From Rubrivivax sp. (lineage in GTDB: Bacteria > Pseudomonadota > Gammaproteobacteria > Burkholderiales > Burkholderiaceae_C): a stretch of DNA of 64,000 nt. Positions 1 through 13,056 of the stretch are shown here, piece after piece. The notes below the pieces were generated by a model that was not told where the DNA came from, did no database searches, and worked only from the letters and a program-made list of their open reading frames with translations. The DNA lies in NCBI GenBank assembly GCA_022842305.1, contig JALHPY010000002.1:1-64000 (forward strand), in the 5' to 3' direction. The number at the start of each line of letters is the position of its first letter. Position 1 is the first letter of the stretch. Made by a program: the position numbers and the translations under genes.

Positions 1-478
1 CCGCGGCCAGCGCCGCCAGGCCGTGCCGCGCCGGGTCGGCCGCCAGGGCTTGCAGCGCCGCCCAGGCGTCATCCTGCGCCGCGGGAAACGGGTGCTCGGG
101 CGCCAGCCGGTAGTCCAGCGCCACCACCGCCCAGCCGCTGCGCCGGGCCAGCTGGCGGCACAGGCTGTCGTGGGTTTCCAGGCTGCCGACGACGAAGCCG
201 CCGCCGTGCAGGAACAGCAGCGCCGGCCGCGGCTCGGTGCCTGCGGCGTAGACGCGCGCCGGTCGCGGCTGGCCATCGGCGCCGGGCAGTTGGATGTCCT
301 GCACCCGCGCCAGCGGCACGCGCGGCAGGTCCAGCACTTCGGCGGCGCGCTCGTAGGCCTGACGGGCCTGTGGCGGGGTCAGCGCGTGCAGGGGCGGGCG
401 CGCGGCGCGCTGGATGCGCTCCAGCAGGCCGGCCATCTGCGGGGTGAGGAGGTTCGTGGACAAGGCGGCCCGGAGCAT
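1..478 (-). CDS. alpha/beta-hydrolase (HSL/esterase family), C-terminal part outside window
   Basis: This gene is not in the ORF track because it runs off the left edge. Translating the minus strand from the ATG at 478 gives an open frame of 159 codons to the window edge. It contains [11 protein letters not shown], the HGGG(F) oxyanion-hole motif of the hormone-sensitive-lipase group of esterases, followed by the typical [12 protein letters not shown] block. The Ser-Asp-His triad residues lie beyond the edge. It is probably a cytoplasmic carboxylesterase of unknown substrate. It is divergent from the alcohol dehydrogenase, with only 33 bp between the two starts, so the promoters must overlap. 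Confidence 0.85.
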   Translation of the reverse strand, partial: MLRAALSTNLLTPQMAGLLERIQRAARPPLHALTPPQARQAYERAAEVLDLPRVPLARVQDIQLPGADGQPRPARVYAAGTEPRPALLFLHGGGFVVGSLETHDSLCRQLARRSGWAVVALDYRLAPEHPFPAAQDDAWAALQALAADPARHGLAALAA

Positions 479-511
479 ACTTTGGCCCCGCTCACACCCT
501 CCCCAACCACC

Positions 512-1660
512 ATGGCGCGCATCCTCTACCTCACGCAGATCGACATCGACCCGGGCGCGGTGAAGCTGCTGGCGGCCGAGTGTCAGCGCATCGGCATGCG
601 CCGGCCGCTGATCGTCACCGACGCCGGCGTGCGCACCGCCGGGGTGCTGCAGCTGGCGCTGGATGCGCTGGGTGATCTGCCGCATGCGGTGTTCGACGGC
701 ACGCCGTCCAACCCGACCGAGGCCGCGGTGCGCGCCGCGGTGGCGGTGTTCCAGCAGGCCGGCTGCGACGGCCTGGTGGCCGTGGGCGGCGGCTCCAGCA
801 TCGACCTGGCCAAGGGCCTGGCCATCGCCGCCACGCACCCGGGGCCGCTCAAGACCTACGCCACCATCGAGGGCGGCAGTGCGCTCATCACCGACAAGGT
901 GCTGCCGCTGATCGCCGTGCCCACCACCGCCGGCACCGGCAGCGAGGTGGCGCGTGGCGCCATCGTCATCGTCGACGACGGCCGCAAGCTGGGCTTCCAC
1001 AGTTGGCATCTGCTGCCCAAAGCCGCGCTGCTGGATCCGGATCTGACTCTGGGCCTGCCGCCCGGCTTGACCGCAGCCACCGGCATGGACGCCATCGCGC
1101 ACTGCATGGAGACCTTCATGGCGCCGGCCGTCAACCCGCCGGCCGACGGCATCGCTTTGGACGGCCTGGCGCGCGGCTGGGCGCACATCGAGCGCGCCAC
1201 GCGCGACGGCAGCGACCGCGAGGCGCGCTGGAACATGATGAGCAGCAGCATGCAGGGCGCCATGGCCTTCCAGAAGGGGCTGGGCTGCGTGCATTCGCTC
1301 AGCCACAGCCTGGGCGGCGTGAATCCGCGCCTGCACCATGGCACGCTCAACGCGATGTTCCTGCCGGCGGTGGTGCAGTTCAACGCGCAGGCCGACAGCG
1401 TTCGTCGAGAACACCGCCTGCAACGCATGGCCGCAGCCATGGGGCTGGCCGGCTGCGACGAAGCCGGCACCGAACTGGCGGCAGCACTGCGTGCGATGAA
1501 CGCCCGCCTGGGCCTGCCCACCGGCCTGGCGGCCATGGGCGTGACGGAGGACTTGTTCGAGCGCGTGATCGACGGCGCGCTGGCCGACCACTGTCACAAG
1601 ACCAACCCGCGGCTGGCCAGCCGCGCGGAGTACCGCGCGATGCTGGCAGCGTCTATGTAA
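512..1660 (+). CDS. iron-containing alcohol dehydrogenase
   Basis: The protein has 382 residues, the usual length for group III (iron-dependent) alcohol dehydrogenases, which oxidise alcohols or reduce aldehydes with NAD(P). The nucleotide-binding motif [11 protein letters not shown] is present near residue 90. Metal-ligand regions follow: [11 protein letters not shown], the [12 protein letters not shown] block, and HCHKTNPR near the C-terminus. The ORF track starts at 23, but that extension runs over the divergent esterase; the ATG at 512 begins the conserved MARILYLTQ and is preferred. The substrate cannot be told from sequence. It is convergent with clpA. Confidence 0.88.
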   Translation: MARILYLTQIDIDPGAVKLLAAECQRIGMRRPLIVTDAGVRTAGVLQLALDALGDLPHAVFDGTPSNPTEAAVRAAVAVFQQAGCDGLVAVGGGSSIDLAKGLAIAATHPGPLKTYATIEGGSALITDKVLPLIAVPTTAGTGSEVARGAIVIVDDGRKLGFHSWHLLPKAALLDPDLTLGLPPGLTAATGMDAIAHCMETFMAPAVNPPADGIALDGLARGWAHIERATRDGSDREARWNMMSSSMQGAMAFQKGLGCVHSLSHSLGGVNPRLHHGTLNAMFLPAVVQFNAQADSVRREHRLQRMAAAMGLAGCDEAGTELAAALRAMNARLGLPTGLAAMGVTEDLFERVIDGALADHCHKTNPRLASRAEYRAMLAASM

Positions 1661-1694
1661 GCACGCTGAGGTCAGCGCGCCGGGGTTGGCGTAA

Positions 1695-4001
1695 CTACGC
1701 CGGGGTGGCCTCGGCCTTCGGCTTGTCGCTCTTCTTGGGCGGCTGGATGTCCAGCTGCACGGCTTCCTTGTCGTCGATGTCCACCGTCAGGCGGCCACCG
1801 TCGACCAGGCGACCGAACAGCAGTTCGTCGGCCAGTGCGCGGCGGATGGTGTCCTGGATCAGGCGCTGCATCGGGCGCGCGCCCATCAGCGGGTCGAAGC
1901 CCTTCTTGGCCAGATGCTTGCGCAGCGCGTCGGTGAAGGTGACCTCGACCTTCTTCTCGGCCAGCTGGCCTTCGAGCTGCAGCAGGAACTTATCGACCAC
2001 GCGCAGGATGATGTCCTCATCGAGCGCGCGGAAGTTGATGATGGCATCCAGCCGATTGCGGAACTCGGGGGTGAACAGACGCTTGATGTCGCCCATCTCG
2101 TCGCCCTGCTCACGCTTGTTCAGGAAGCCGATGGTCGCCTTGTTCATGGTCTCGGCGCCCGCGTTGGTGGTCATGATGATGATCACGTTGCGGAAGTCGG
2201 CCTTGCGCCCGTTGTTGTCGGTCAGCGTGCCGTGGTCCATGACCTGCAGCAGCACGTTGAAGACATCGGGGTGCGCCTTCTCGATCTCGTCCATCAGCAG
2301 CACGGCGTGCGGCTTCTTGCTGATGGCTTCGGTGAGCAGGCCGCCCTGGTCGAAGCCCACATAGCCCGGGGGCGCGCCGATCAGGCGGCTGACGGCGTGG
2401 CGCTCCATGTACTCGGACATGTCGAAGCGGATGAGGTCGATGCCCATCACGTAGGCCAGTTGCTTGGCCACTTCGGTCTTGCCCACGCCGGTGGGGCCGC
2501 TGAAGAGGAAGCTGCCGATGGGCTTGTCGGGCTTGCCCAGACCCGAGCGCGCCATCTTGATGGCGGCCGAGATGGCGTCGATGGCCGGGTCCTGCCCGTA
2601 GACCACGCTCTTCAGGTCGCGGTCCAGCAGCTTGAGCTTGCCGCGGTCATCGGACGACACGCTGGCCGGCGGGATGCGGGCGATCTTGGCGACGATCTCC
2701 TCGACCTCGTTGCGCGTGATGGTCTTCTTGCGCTTGTTGGCCGGCAGGATGCGCTGCGCGGCGCCGGCTTCATCTATGACGTCGATGGCCTTGTCGGGCA
2801 GGTGGCGGTCATTGATGAATTTGGCCGACAGCTCGGCCGCGGCCTGCAGCGCGCCCACGGCGTATTTGACGCTGTGGTGCTCTTCGAAGCGGGTCTTCAG
2901 GCCCTTGAGAATCTCGATGGTCTGCTCGACCGTCGGCTCGACGACGTCGACCTTCTGGAAGCGCCGTGACAACGCCGCGTCCTTCTCGAAGATGCCGCGG
3001 TACTCGGTGAAGGTGGTGGCGCCGATGCACTTCATGGTGCCGTTGCTCAGCGCCGGCTTGAGCAGGTTGCTGGCATCCAGCGTGCCGCCGCTGGCCGCGC
3101 CGGCACCGATGAGGGTGTGGATCTCGTCGATGAACAGGATGGCGTTGGGGTGTTCCTTGAGCTGCTTGAGCACGCCCTTCAGGCGCTGCTCGAAGTCGCC
3201 GCGGTACTTGGTGCCGGCCAGCAGCGCACCCATGTCCAGCGCGTAGACCGTGGCGTCGCCCAGCACTTCGGGCACGTCGTTCTGGGTGATGCGCCAGGCC
3301 AGGCCCTCGGCTATTGCCGTCTTGCCGACACCGGCCTCGCCCACCAGCAGCGGGTTGTTCTTGCGTCGGCGGCACAGCACCTGGATGACGCGCTCGACCT
3401 CGAGCTCGCGGCCGATCAGCGGATCGATCTTGCCGTCGCGCGCCAACTGGTTGAGGTTCTGCGTGAACTGCTCCAGCGGCGAGCCCTTGGCGTCGCCGCC
3501 TTCTTCCTTCTCGCCTTCGGGGTTGGCGCCGCCTTCGTTGCCCTTGGCGGGCTCGGGCGGGTCGTTCTTCTTGATGCCGTGGGCGATGTAGTTGACCACG
3601 TCCAGCCGGGTGACGCCTTGCTGGTGCAGGTAGTACACGGCGTGCGAGTCCTTCTCGCCGAAGATGGCCACCAGCACGTTGGCGCCGGTGACTTCCTTCT
3701 TGCCGCTGCCGGTGCTCTGCACATGCATGATGGCGCGCTGGATCACGCGCTGGAAGCCCAGCGTGGGCTGGGTGTCGACTTCATCACTGCCGCCCACCGT
3801 GGGCGTGTTTTCCTTGATGAAGCCGGCCAGGCTCTTGCGCAGGTCGTCGATGTTGGCGGCGCAGGCGCGCAGCACCTCGGCGGCCGAAGGGTTGTCGAGC
3901 AGCGCCATCAGCAGGTGCTCGACCGTGATGAACTCGTGGCGCTGCTGGCGCGCCTCGACGAACGCCATGTGCAGGCTGACTTCAAGCTCTTGCGCGATCA
4001 T
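1695..4001 (-). CDS. clpA: ATP-dependent Clp protease ATP-binding subunit ClpA
   Basis: ClpA is the AAA+ unfoldase that feeds substrates, including N-end-rule proteins delivered by ClpS, to the ClpP peptidase. The 768-residue protein starts with the Clp N-domain ([17 protein letters not shown]). AAA domain 1 has Walker A GEAGVGKT near residue 222 and domain 2 has GPTGVGKT near residue 502. There is no ClpB-type middle coiled coil. TIGFLNKRE matches the IGL/F loop that docks ClpP. An acidic, Gly-rich linker (about residues 150-170) precedes domain 1. The start at 4001 (MIAQELE) is preferred over the upstream ATG in the ORF track. clpS overlaps it by 4 nt, so the two are translationally coupled. 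Confidence 0.96.
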   Translation of the reverse strand: MIAQELEVSLHMAFVEARQQRHEFITVEHLLMALLDNPSAAEVLRACAANIDDLRKSLAGFIKENTPTVGGSDEVDTQPTLGFQRVIQRAIMHVQSTGSGKKEVTGANVLVAIFGEKDSHAVYYLHQQGVTRLDVVNYIAHGIKKNDPPEPAKGNEGGANPEGEKEEGGDAKGSPLEQFTQNLNQLARDGKIDPLIGRELEVERVIQVLCRRRKNNPLLVGEAGVGKTAIAEGLAWRITQNDVPEVLGDATVYALDMGALLAGTKYRGDFEQRLKGVLKQLKEHPNAILFIDEIHTLIGAGAASGGTLDASNLLKPALSNGTMKCIGATTFTEYRGIFEKDAALSRRFQKVDVVEPTVEQTIEILKGLKTRFEEHHSVKYAVGALQAAAELSAKFINDRHLPDKAIDVIDEAGAAQRILPANKRKKTITRNEVEEIVAKIARIPPASVSSDDRGKLKLLDRDLKSVVYGQDPAIDAISAAIKMARSGLGKPDKPIGSFLFSGPTGVGKTEVAKQLAYVMGIDLIRFDMSEYMERHAVSRLIGAPPGYVGFDQGGLLTEAISKKPHAVLLMDEIEKAHPDVFNVLLQVMDHGTLTDNNGRKADFRNVIIIMTTNAGAETMNKATIGFLNKREQGDEMGDIKRLFTPEFRNRLDAIINFRALDEDIILRVVDKFLLQLEGQLAEKKVEVTFTDALRKHLAKKGFDPLMGARPMQRLIQDTIRRALADELLFGRLVDGGRLTVDIDDKEAVQLDIQPPKKSDKPKAEATPA

Positions 4002-4354
4002 GCGGCCTCCATAATGCATTGCAGCGGGTGTCCCTCACGGCGGGCCGCCGTGATCACCAGTTCGACTTTCGTCGCAGCGACGTCCTTGGGGTAGACGCCG
4101 CAGATGCCGCGCCCTTCGTGGTGAATCTTCAACATGATGTGCGTGGCGGAGTCGGCATCGCGCTGGAAGTAGCGCTGCAGCACCATCACGACGAACTCCA
4201 TGGGTGTGTAGTCGTCATTGAGCAGCACCACCTGGTACAGCGACGGCGGCTTGACGCGTGCCGCCTTGCGCTCGGCCACGACGGCCCCGCCACTGTCGCG
4301 GCGCGGCGCCGCGGGAGGCTTGGGCGGGGGTGACGGTGGCGGATCCTCGGGCAT
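3998..4354 (-). CDS. clpS: ATP-dependent Clp protease adaptor ClpS
   Basis: ClpS binds N-degron substrates and docks on the ClpA N-domain. The 118-residue product has the ClpS core [17 protein letters not shown], then [16 protein letters not shown] and a C-terminal EGHPLQC segment. The N-terminal extension is long and proline-rich ([13 protein letters not shown]), as expected for the flexible ClpS arm. The ATG at 4354 (MPEDPP) is chosen; upstream codons in the ORF track do not look like ClpS. It overlaps clpA by 4 nt and is divergent from cspD, the enterobacterial-type clpA-clpS/cspD arrangement. Confidence 0.95.
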   Translation of the reverse strand: MPEDPPPSPPPKPPAAPRRDSGGAVVAERKAARVKPPSLYQVVLLNDDYTPMEFVVMVLQRYFQRDADSATHIMLKIHHEGRGICGVYPKDVAATKVELVITAARREGHPLQCIMEAA

Positions 4355-4516
4355 GGGGCATTCTATCGAGTTGGTCCATGGCTGCACGAACGCCAGCAAT
4401 TACCGCGCCCATGCCGTGATGTTGGACGCTTTCTGCAAACTTCAAGCGCCCGGCCCGAGACTTCGCGGCTACGGCACCGCGCGGCTCCTTGCGCCAGCTC
4501 CCAGTTTTGACCAGCG

Positions 4517-4561
4517 TTTGTCAAAGCTGACACGGCAAAGAGGTTTGTCACTTCGTTGACA
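4517..4561. promoter_or_regulatory. tandem TGTCA/TGACA inverted repeats in the clpS-cspD divergent region
   Basis: Two imperfect inverted repeats sit next to each other: TGTCA-N4-TGACA at 4519-4532 and TGTCA-N6-TGACA at 4546-4561. The second overlaps TTGACA (4556-4561), a good -35 match for cspD, though no strong -10 follows at 17 bp. This could be an operator for a dimeric regulator shared by clpS and cspD. The regulator is unknown. Confidence 0.4.
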
Positions 4562-4613
4562 CTTGAACATTGGCACGAGCAAAATTTCAGTTGAATGTCG
4601 GAAGGGGTTCGTC

Positions 4614-4871
4614 ATGCTGTCAGGCACGGTCAAGTGGTTCAACGACGCCAAGGGCTTCGGTTTCATCGAGCCCGACGGCGGCGGTGCCGACGTCTTTGCG
4701 CACTTCTCTGCGGTGCAGATGGACGGCTTTCGCACGCTCAAGCAGGGTGGGCGTGTCAGCTATGAACTGGTGCAGGGCCCCAAGGGGGACATGGCGCAGA
4801 ACATCCGCGCGCTCGATGCGGCTGCGGCCGCCGCCACAACACCCGCGGCGTCGAACGTCACGGCCAGCTAG
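4614..4871 (+). CDS. cspD: cold-shock domain protein, CspD type
   Basis: The 85-residue protein is a single OB-fold cold-shock domain that binds single-stranded nucleic acid. RNP1 is KGFGFI and RNP2 is VFAHF. The segment [17 protein letters not shown], followed by [11 protein letters not shown], matches CspD rather than CspA, and CspD in E. coli inhibits replication in stationary phase. A short Ala/Thr tail follows the domain. The ATG at 4614, preceded by GGAAGGGG, is preferred over the TTG used by the ORF track. It is divergent from clpS, as in E. coli. Confidence 0.92.
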   Translation: MLSGTVKWFNDAKGFGFIEPDGGGADVFAHFSAVQMDGFRTLKQGGRVSYELVQGPKGDMAQNIRALDAAAAAATTPAASNVTAS

Positions 4872-5394
4872 GGTCAGTCCCCACCGTTCGCGCTGCCGGC
4901 GCATCGCCCCGGCGTGCATCCGCGCGTGCGCCGCGGTGTGCATCCGCGCGTGCGCCGCGCGTGCGCCGCGCGTGCGGCGTGCACCAACATGGCTTCTCTG
5001 CCGGCGCTTGCGCGCCGCTCAGCGCGTCGAGTCCTGTAGTCGGTGCCTGATGCCGCCTGCGCTCAAGCCAGCAATGGCGGCGCGTCCACCTTGTTCGTAC
5101 CTGGCCAGATAGCGGCTTGCGGTGCCGGCGCAGGCGGGTGCTGGGTCCCATCACGCGGGCCGCCCGCGGCGCCTGCAGGGCGCCGCAGACATCGATCCGG
5201 CGCACGGCCGCCTCCGGCCGACTCCGGCCGCGGTGCGCACCCTCGAGCAGCGCAAAATGACGGGGGGCCGTGCGCCGGAAACACCCTCGGCTCGTGGCAT
5301 GCTGGGCAATCCCCCTTCAAACCTGGAGTCAAGTGGCCGTGGACCCTTGTCAACGATTCGACCCACCGCCCGGCCCGTGCTGTGGAGGCGGGAT
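4872..5394. other. 523-bp intergenic region between cspD and glk
   Basis: No convincing gene was found; the ORFs called here have no recognisable motif and overlap one another. The left half holds a short GC-rich tandem repeat (separate entry). The right half probably carries the glk promoter, but no clear -35/-10 pair was recognised. A strong GGAGG lies just before the glk start. Confidence 0.5.
4914..4980. repeat. short GC-rich tandem repeat downstream of cspD
   Basis: A 22-bp unit beginning GTGCATCCGCGCGTGCG occurs twice with a 24-bp offset (4914 and 4938). It then collapses into about three 11-bp units, CGCGTGCGCCG. It lies after the cspD stop. The function is unknown, and it may be a simple slippage repeat. 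Confidence 0.6.
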
Positions 5395-8047
<2,653 letters not shown>

Positions 8048-8091
8048 TCAGCGCGGCCCCTCGCACGGCCGCGCCCTCCGTTTCCCGAAAG

Positions 8092-10296
8092 ATGCCCATG
8101 CTCGACTCATCCGCGATCGACCTCGTCCGCCACGCCGCCCATGGCGACCCCTTTGGCGTGCTGGGGGTGCACCAGCTGCCCGGCGACGGCCTGTGGCTGC
8201 GGTGCTTCCTGCCTGGCGCCACGGTCGTGCTGGTGCAGAACGCCGCGGGCCGGCTGCTGCACCCGGGCCTGGTCAAGCGCCATGCCGACGGCTTCTTCGA
8301 GGGGCGCTTCGATGACAAGTTGACGCGTGCCGACCTGGCCGACTACCGGCTGCAGGTGACCTGGCACGACGGCCAGCGATCGGTCATCGACGACCCCTAC
8401 CGCTTCCCTCCGCTGCTGGGCGAAATGGACGTGTGGCTGATGGCCGAAGGCACGCATTTGCGCCCCTATGAAGTGCTGGGCGCCACGCAGCGCGAACTGC
8501 TGGGCGTGCAGGGCACGGCCTTCGCGGTGTGGGCGCCCAACGCCACGCGCGTGAGCGTGGTGGGCGATTTCAACTTCTGGGACGGCCGCTGCCACCCCAT
8601 GCGCCTGCGCCGCGAATGCGGCGTGTGGGAGCTCTTCATCCCCGGCGTGGGCGCGGGCACGGCCTACAAGTACGAGATCCTGGGCCGCGAAGGTCAGTTG
8701 CTGCCGCAGAAGGCCGACCCCTTTGCGCTGCAGGCCGAGCTGCGCCCGGCCACGGCCAGCATCGTGAGCGCACTGCCGCCGCTGCTGCCGCCCTCGCCCG
8801 AGCGCCAGCGCGCCAATGCGCTGGACGCGCCGATGAGCGTCTACGAGGTGCACCTGGGCTCGTGGCGGCGCAAGCCCGAAGAGGGCAACCGCTGGCTGAG
8901 CTGGGACGAACTGGCCGACACGCTGGTGCCCTATGCCGCCGACATGGGCTTCACCCACCTCGAATTGCTGCCGGTCAGCGAGCACCCCTTCGACGGCTCC
9001 TGGGGTTACCAGCCGGTGGGCCTGTTCGCGCCCACCGCGCGCTTCGGCCCGGCCGCGGGCTTCCGCCGCTTTGTCGACCGCTGCCACGAGCAGGGCATCG
9101 GCGTGCTGCTCGACTGGGTGCCGGCGCACTTTCCGTCCGATGCCCACGGCCTGACCCATTTCGACGGCACGCCGCTGTATGAACACGCCGACCCGCGCGA
9201 AGGCTTCCACCAGGACTGGAGCACCCTGATCTACAACTTCGGCCGCACCGAGGTACGCAACTTCCTGGTGGGCAACGCGCTGTTCTGGCTCGAACGCTAT
9301 GGCATCGACGGCCTGCGCGTCGACGCCGTGGCCTCGATGCTGTACCGCGACTACAGCCGCAAGGCCGGCGAATGGGTGCCCAACGTGCATGGCGGGCGCG
9401 AGAACCTCGAGGCCATCTCCTTCCTGCAACGCATGAACGAGGTGGTGGGCGTCGAGCGCCCGCAGGCGGTGACGCTGGCCGAGGAATCCACCGCCTTCCC
9501 CGCCGTGTCGCGCCCGGTCTATGCCGGCGGCCTGGGCTTTCACTACAAGTGGAACATGGGCTGGATGCACGACACGCTGCAGTACATCCAGCGCGACCCG
9601 CTGTACCGCCGCTACCACCACGGCGAGATCACCTTCTCGATGGTCTACGCCTTCAATGAGAACTTCGTGCTGCCCATTTCGCACGACGAGGTGGTGCACG
9701 GCAAGGGCTCGATGCTGGCCAAGATGCCGGGCGACCGCTGGCAGCAGTTCGCCAACCTGCGCGCCTACTACGGGTTCATGTTCGCCCACCCGGGCAAGAA
9801 GCTGCTGTTCATGGGCTGCGAATTCGCCCAGGGGCGCGAATGGAACCACGATCAGAGCCTGGACTGGCATCTGCTGGAAGACCCGGCGCACGAGGGCATG
9901 CGCCGACTGGTGCGCGACCTGAACCACCTGTACCGCGCCACAAAGGCGCTGTACCAGCGCGACTTCACGCCCGACGGCTTCGAGTGGATAGACCACAACG
10001 ACGCCGAACGTTCGGTCATCAGCTTCCTGCGCCGCGGCAGCGATGCGGGCTCGATCATCGTGGTGGTGTGCAACTTCACCCCCACCTTGCACCACGGCTA
10101 CCGCCTGGGCGTGCCGCACGCCGGCGTGTACCGCGAGCGCATCAACACGGATTCCACGCACTACGGCGGCAGCAATGTCGGCTCGCCCTTCGGCGAGATC
10201 ACGGCCCAGCCCCATGCGTGGCACGGCCGGCCACACTGCATCGAGGTGGCGCTGCCGCCGCTGGCCACGGTCATCTTCGAGTGGCGCGCCGGCTGA
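8092..10296 (+). CDS. glgB: 1,4-alpha-glucan branching enzyme GlgB
   Basis: GlgB introduces alpha-1,6 branches into glycogen. The 734-residue protein has N-terminal CBM48-type beta modules (about residues 1-230), then a GH13 barrel. The conserved regions are [26 protein letters not shown] (catalytic Asp), [10 protein letters not shown] (catalytic Glu) and [14 protein letters not shown]-terminal all-beta domain closes the protein. It starts 44 bp after pgm and probably shares its transcript. No glgA or glgC is present in the window. Confidence 0.96.
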   Translation: MPMLDSSAIDLVRHAAHGDPFGVLGVHQLPGDGLWLRCFLPGATVVLVQNAAGRLLHPGLVKRHADGFFEGRFDDKLTRADLADYRLQVTWHDGQRSVIDDPYRFPPLLGEMDVWLMAEGTHLRPYEVLGATQRELLGVQGTAFAVWAPNATRVSVVGDFNFWDGRCHPMRLRRECGVWELFIPGVGAGTAYKYEILGREGQLLPQKADPFALQAELRPATASIVSALPPLLPPSPERQRANALDAPMSVYEVHLGSWRRKPEEGNRWLSWDELADTLVPYAADMGFTHLELLPVSEHPFDGSWGYQPVGLFAPTARFGPAAGFRRFVDRCHEQGIGVLLDWVPAHFPSDAHGLTHFDGTPLYEHADPREGFHQDWSTLIYNFGRTEVRNFLVGNALFWLERYGIDGLRVDAVASMLYRDYSRKAGEWVPNVHGGRENLEAISFLQRMNEVVGVERPQAVTLAEESTAFPAVSRPVYAGGLGFHYKWNMGWMHDTLQYIQRDPLYRRYHHGEITFSMVYAFNENFVLPISHDEVVHGKGSMLAKMPGDRWQQFANLRAYYGFMFAHPGKKLLFMGCEFAQGREWNHDQSLDWHLLEDPAHEGMRRLVRDLNHLYRATKALYQRDFTPDGFEWIDHNDAERSVISFLRRGSDAGSIIVVVCNFTPTLHHGYRLGVPHAGVYRERINTDSTHYGGSNVGSPFGEITAQPHAWHGRPHCIEVALPPLATVIFEWRAG

Positions 10297-10345
10297 TCGC
10301 GCCGGGCCCTCGGCTTGCCAACACGGCTTCGGGAGTTCCCCGCCC

Positions 10346-11584
10346 GTGAAGGACGCAGCGGCAGCCCATGCCTTCCAGCACGTGGACTGGTGCCGCAGCG
10401 CCAACCTCTACCAGGTCAACCTGCGCCAGTACACGCCCGAAGGCACGTTTGCCGCATTCGCGCGGCACCTGCCGCGGCTGCGCACCTTGGGCGTGGACAT
10501 CCTGTGGCTCATGCCCGTGCACCCGGTGGGCCGCAAGCACCGCAAGGGCCGGCTGGGCAGCCCCTACGCAGTGGCCGACTACGGCACGGTGAACCCCGAA
10601 TTCGGCACGCTGCAAGACTTTCGCCGGCTGGTGCAGGCCATCCACGCCGCCGGCATGCACGTGATCATCGACTGGGTGGCCAACCACACCGCATGGGACC
10701 ACCTCTGGGTGACGCAGCATCCCGGCTGGTACAAGAAGAACGCACAGGGCGAGATCTGCGCCTGCGAGTACGACAACGGCCGCGAGATCGAGTGCTGGAC
10801 CGACGTGGTGGGGCTGGACTACGGCCAGCCCACGCTCTGGCCTGCCATGACCGAGGCGATGCTGTACTGGGTGAACGCGTTCGACATCGATGGCTACCGC
10901 TGCGACGTGGCTGGCCTGGTGCCCATTGCCTTCTGGGAACAGGCGCGCGCGGCGCTGGACGCGGCAAAGCCCGTGTTCATGCTGGCCGAGGCCACGGGCG
11001 CGGCGCTGCACCGGGCCTTCGACATGACTTACGACTGGGATCTGTACGACCTGCTGCTGCGCGTGGCGCGCGGCGCGGGCGGCCCCGCCGATCTGGCCGC
11101 CTGGCTGCAGCGACGCCAGACCGAATACCCGCGCGACGCACTGCGCCTGTGCTTCACCAGCAACCACGACAAGAACAGTTGGGAAGGCCACGACGTCGAA
11201 CTGTTCGGCGATGCCTTCGAGGCCTGCGCCGTGCTGGCGGCCACCTTGCCCGGCCTGCCGCTCATCTATGGCGGGCAGGAGTCGGTGCTCGACCGGCGCC
11301 TGGCCTTCTTCGAGAAGGACCCCATCGCCTGGAAGCGGTACGCACGCGCGCCGCTCTACCAGTGGCTGCTGGCGCTCAAGCACGACAACCCGGCGCTGTG
11401 GAACGGCGCCGCCGGGGCCGACGCGGAGTTGCTGCCAGACGCGCCGCAGGTCTTTGCCTTCCGCCGCAGCCTGCCTGGCAACAGCGTCACGCTGCGAGTC
11501 AACCTCTCGGCCCGGCCGGTGCCGCCGCGGGACGGGGAAGAGGCGCTGCCTCCCTGGGGTTGGGCACTTGACGTGACCGGCTGA
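10346..11584 (+). CDS. GH13 alpha-amylase-family glycosidase
   Basis: The 412-residue protein is a compact GH13 barrel without added carbohydrate-binding modules. The four regions are readable: VIIDWVANHT, GYRCDVAG with the nucleophile Asp, FMLAEATG with the acid/base Glu, and TSNHDKNS. No signal peptide is seen, so it is probably cytoplasmic and acts on alpha-glucans or maltodextrins next to GlgB. The start is taken as GTG 10346, with GGGAG about 11 nt upstream, because no in-frame ATG precedes the conserved WCRSANLYQVNLRQYT. The exact specificity cannot be decided. Confidence 0.85.
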   Translation: MKDAAAAHAFQHVDWCRSANLYQVNLRQYTPEGTFAAFARHLPRLRTLGVDILWLMPVHPVGRKHRKGRLGSPYAVADYGTVNPEFGTLQDFRRLVQAIHAAGMHVIIDWVANHTAWDHLWVTQHPGWYKKNAQGEICACEYDNGREIECWTDVVGLDYGQPTLWPAMTEAMLYWVNAFDIDGYRCDVAGLVPIAFWEQARAALDAAKPVFMLAEATGAALHRAFDMTYDWDLYDLLLRVARGAGGPADLAAWLQRRQTEYPRDALRLCFTSNHDKNSWEGHDVELFGDAFEACAVLAATLPGLPLIYGGQESVLDRRLAFFEKDPIAWKRYARAPLYQWLLALKHDNPALWNGAAGADAELLPDAPQVFAFRRSLPGNSVTLRVNLSARPVPPRDGEEALPPWGWALDVTG

Positions 11585-11621
11585 GCCGCTCGCCGAGGGG
11601 TGCGCCTGCGCCGAGCCATGT

Positions 11622-11657
11622 CCGCCGTCGGCTTACCCGACGCAGATCCGACGGCGG
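11622..11657 (+). terminator. inverted repeat after the glycogen block
   Basis: CCGCCGTCGG at 11622-11631 pairs perfectly with CCGACGGCGG at 11648-11657 across a 16-nt loop. It stands 38 bp after the GH13 stop. There is no clear T-run, so it may be a weak terminator or a transcript-stabilising hairpin. Confidence 0.4.
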
Positions 11658-11833
11658 CTTCCGTGCCTTGGTGGGTGCAGCCCGGCGTGAAAGAGTGCGC
11701 GCCCGTTGCGGCTTGGCAACGTTTCAGGAGCCGAACCGTTGCCTTTTTGGGTAGGGTGGCTTGCGGGTTTACCCTATACTGCATTGCAGCATGATCCTTA
11801 TCCAGGGTCATGACCGAACCAGGAGTCACCACC

Positions 11834-12106
11834 ATGACCAACGCCGTACTTCCCTTGGACCGCCCCAAACGCAGCGTCAGCCTGCATCCCATGGTCGCCC
11901 TGACGGCCATCTGGGCGGGCGTCAGCGCCGGCATGCTGACCGTGGTGCACGGTCTGGACTACTGGCTGTTCTCGGCCAACCTGCCCACCCCGCGCAATGC
12001 AGAGGAACTGCTGGCCATGGCCGACCGCCTGTCCGAGGGCCAGCCTGGCTACGCCGCCGACCTGCGCGACGCTGCCGCACGCTCCAAAGGCTCCGAAGTC
12101 CGCTGA
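11834..12106 (+). CDS. small single-pass membrane protein of unknown function
   Basis: I do not recognise this 90-residue protein. The ATG at 11834 has AGGAG 8 nt upstream, which decides the start. One strong hydrophobic segment (MVALTAIWAGVSAGMLTVV, about residues 24-42) is followed by a soluble tail with EELLAMADRLSEGQPGY. Upstream DNA (11740-11800) is noticeably AT-richer than its surroundings, consistent with its own promoter. It stands alone between the glycogen block and other small genes. Confidence 0.6.
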   Translation: MTNAVLPLDRPKRSVSLHPMVALTAIWAGVSAGMLTVVHGLDYWLFSANLPTPRNAEELLAMADRLSEGQPGYAADLRDAAARSKGSEVR

Positions 12107-12202
12107 GCCCACCCCTGGGCGCGCGCCCGGGTGCCGAGCGCGGGGCCGTCGCCACCCACCTGCGGGGTTGCGACGAGGCGGACGCGGCGGGAACATTTGC
12201 CC

Positions 12203-12358
12203 GTGGACAACACCAGCACCCCCCCGCCCCAGCCCCTCGATGCGGACAAGCAGGCCCTCACTGCCCTGGTTGACCTGCGCGACGAGTTGCTCGACCTGAA
12301 CACCCAGCTCGAGTACCTGCGCCTGCTGCTCAGACTGCAGCAGCCGCGCGCCGCCTAG
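12203..12358 (+). CDS. possible 51-residue helical protein
   Basis: From a GTG at 12203 the frame encodes a proline-rich start (TPPPQPLD), then a long leucine-rich helix with heptad-like spacing (LVDLRDELLDLNTQLEYLRLLLRL), consistent with a short coiled coil. Third-position GC is coding-like through the helix. The Shine-Dalgarno is weak (GCGGGAAC). I do not recognise a family, and this may not be a real gene. Confidence 0.4.
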   Translation: MDNTSTPPPQPLDADKQALTALVDLRDELLDLNTQLEYLRLLLRLQQPRAA

Positions 12359-12505
12359 CGCAGCGCGCTCTTCGTCATGGCGCCGCGGGCTGCCAGCGCC
12401 CCGCCAGCTGCTCGGGCGTTCGACGGGGCGCTGCCCCCTGCTGCAACGAAGGACTGACTGCCCGGTGCTGGCCCAGCCCCGCAGCGCCGCCCTGCGCCTG
12501 GGCGA

Positions 12506-12919
12506 TCAACGACGCCAGGGATTCTCGGGAAAACGGTCGTGGCGGTTGGGCACACCGTCGTGGTCGCGATCGCGGCGCTGCGGGTCGCGCCAGCCGTCCC
12601 GGCGGTTGTCGTAGCGGTTGTCGTAACGATCGTGGCGGTTGGGGATGCCGTCACCGTCGCGGTCCCAGCGGGCGGCATGGCGCGGGGCGTACATCGGGGC
12701 GGGCCGCACGTACACCGGGGCGGGCTGCACGTATACCGGAGCGGGCTGCACGTAGACGCGGCCGGGCCGTGTGTACACCGGCTCGGACTGGCCGTGGAAC
12801 ATCAGCAACGGCGCGCCGATGGACACCGACCACTGCACGTCAGGGCCGGCCTGTGCCATGCCGGCACCCAGGCTGGTGCCCAGCGCGACGGCCAGGCTGG
12901 CAAATGACTTGAGGTTCAT
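12506..12919 (-). CDS. secreted protein with PAPVYV repeats and Asp-rich TSP3-like repeats
   Basis: The 137-residue product has a signal peptide (MNLKSFASLAVALGTSLGAGMAQA). A repeated VYVQPAPVYVRPAP segment (about residues 52-75) is followed by two Asp-rich repeats, DRDGDGIPNRHDRYDN and DRDHDGVPNRHDRFPEN. These resemble thrombospondin type 3 calcium-binding repeats. It is probably periplasmic or surface-exposed. The start at 12919 has AAGGAG upstream and begins the signal peptide; the longer ORF-track form is rejected. The function is unknown. Confidence 0.75.
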   Translation of the reverse strand: MNLKSFASLAVALGTSLGAGMAQAGPDVQWSVSIGAPLLMFHGQSEPVYTRPGRVYVQPAPVYVQPAPVYVRPAPMYAPRHAARWDRDGDGIPNRHDRYDNRYDNRRDGWRDPQRRDRDHDGVPNRHDRFPENPWRR

Positions 12920-13056
12920 GCTGGGCTCCTTGTTTGGGACAGGCGGTGCGCGATTCGCGCCGCCCTGCCCACACAACGAAGCCCGGCCGGCCGCTGTCGA
13001 CAAGGCCAAGGTAAGCGGCTTGTAAACCTGCGTGAAGCAGGCAACCGCCGCCAGCC

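Noticed and set aside
23-511. N-terminal extension of the alcohol dehydrogenase ORF
   Set aside because: This stretch is the antisense of an esterase gene with a clear HGGGF motif, and the dehydrogenase homology begins at the ATG at 512.
4914-4980. possible CRISPR-like repeat
   Set aside because: The units are only 11-24 bp, adjoin without spacers, and no cas gene is present; it is a simple tandem repeat.
11761-11780. TTGCGG and TATACT as a promoter for the small membrane protein
   Set aside because: TATACT is a fair -10, but TTGCGG is only 8 bp away and no -35 lies at 16-18 bp, so no promoter is called.
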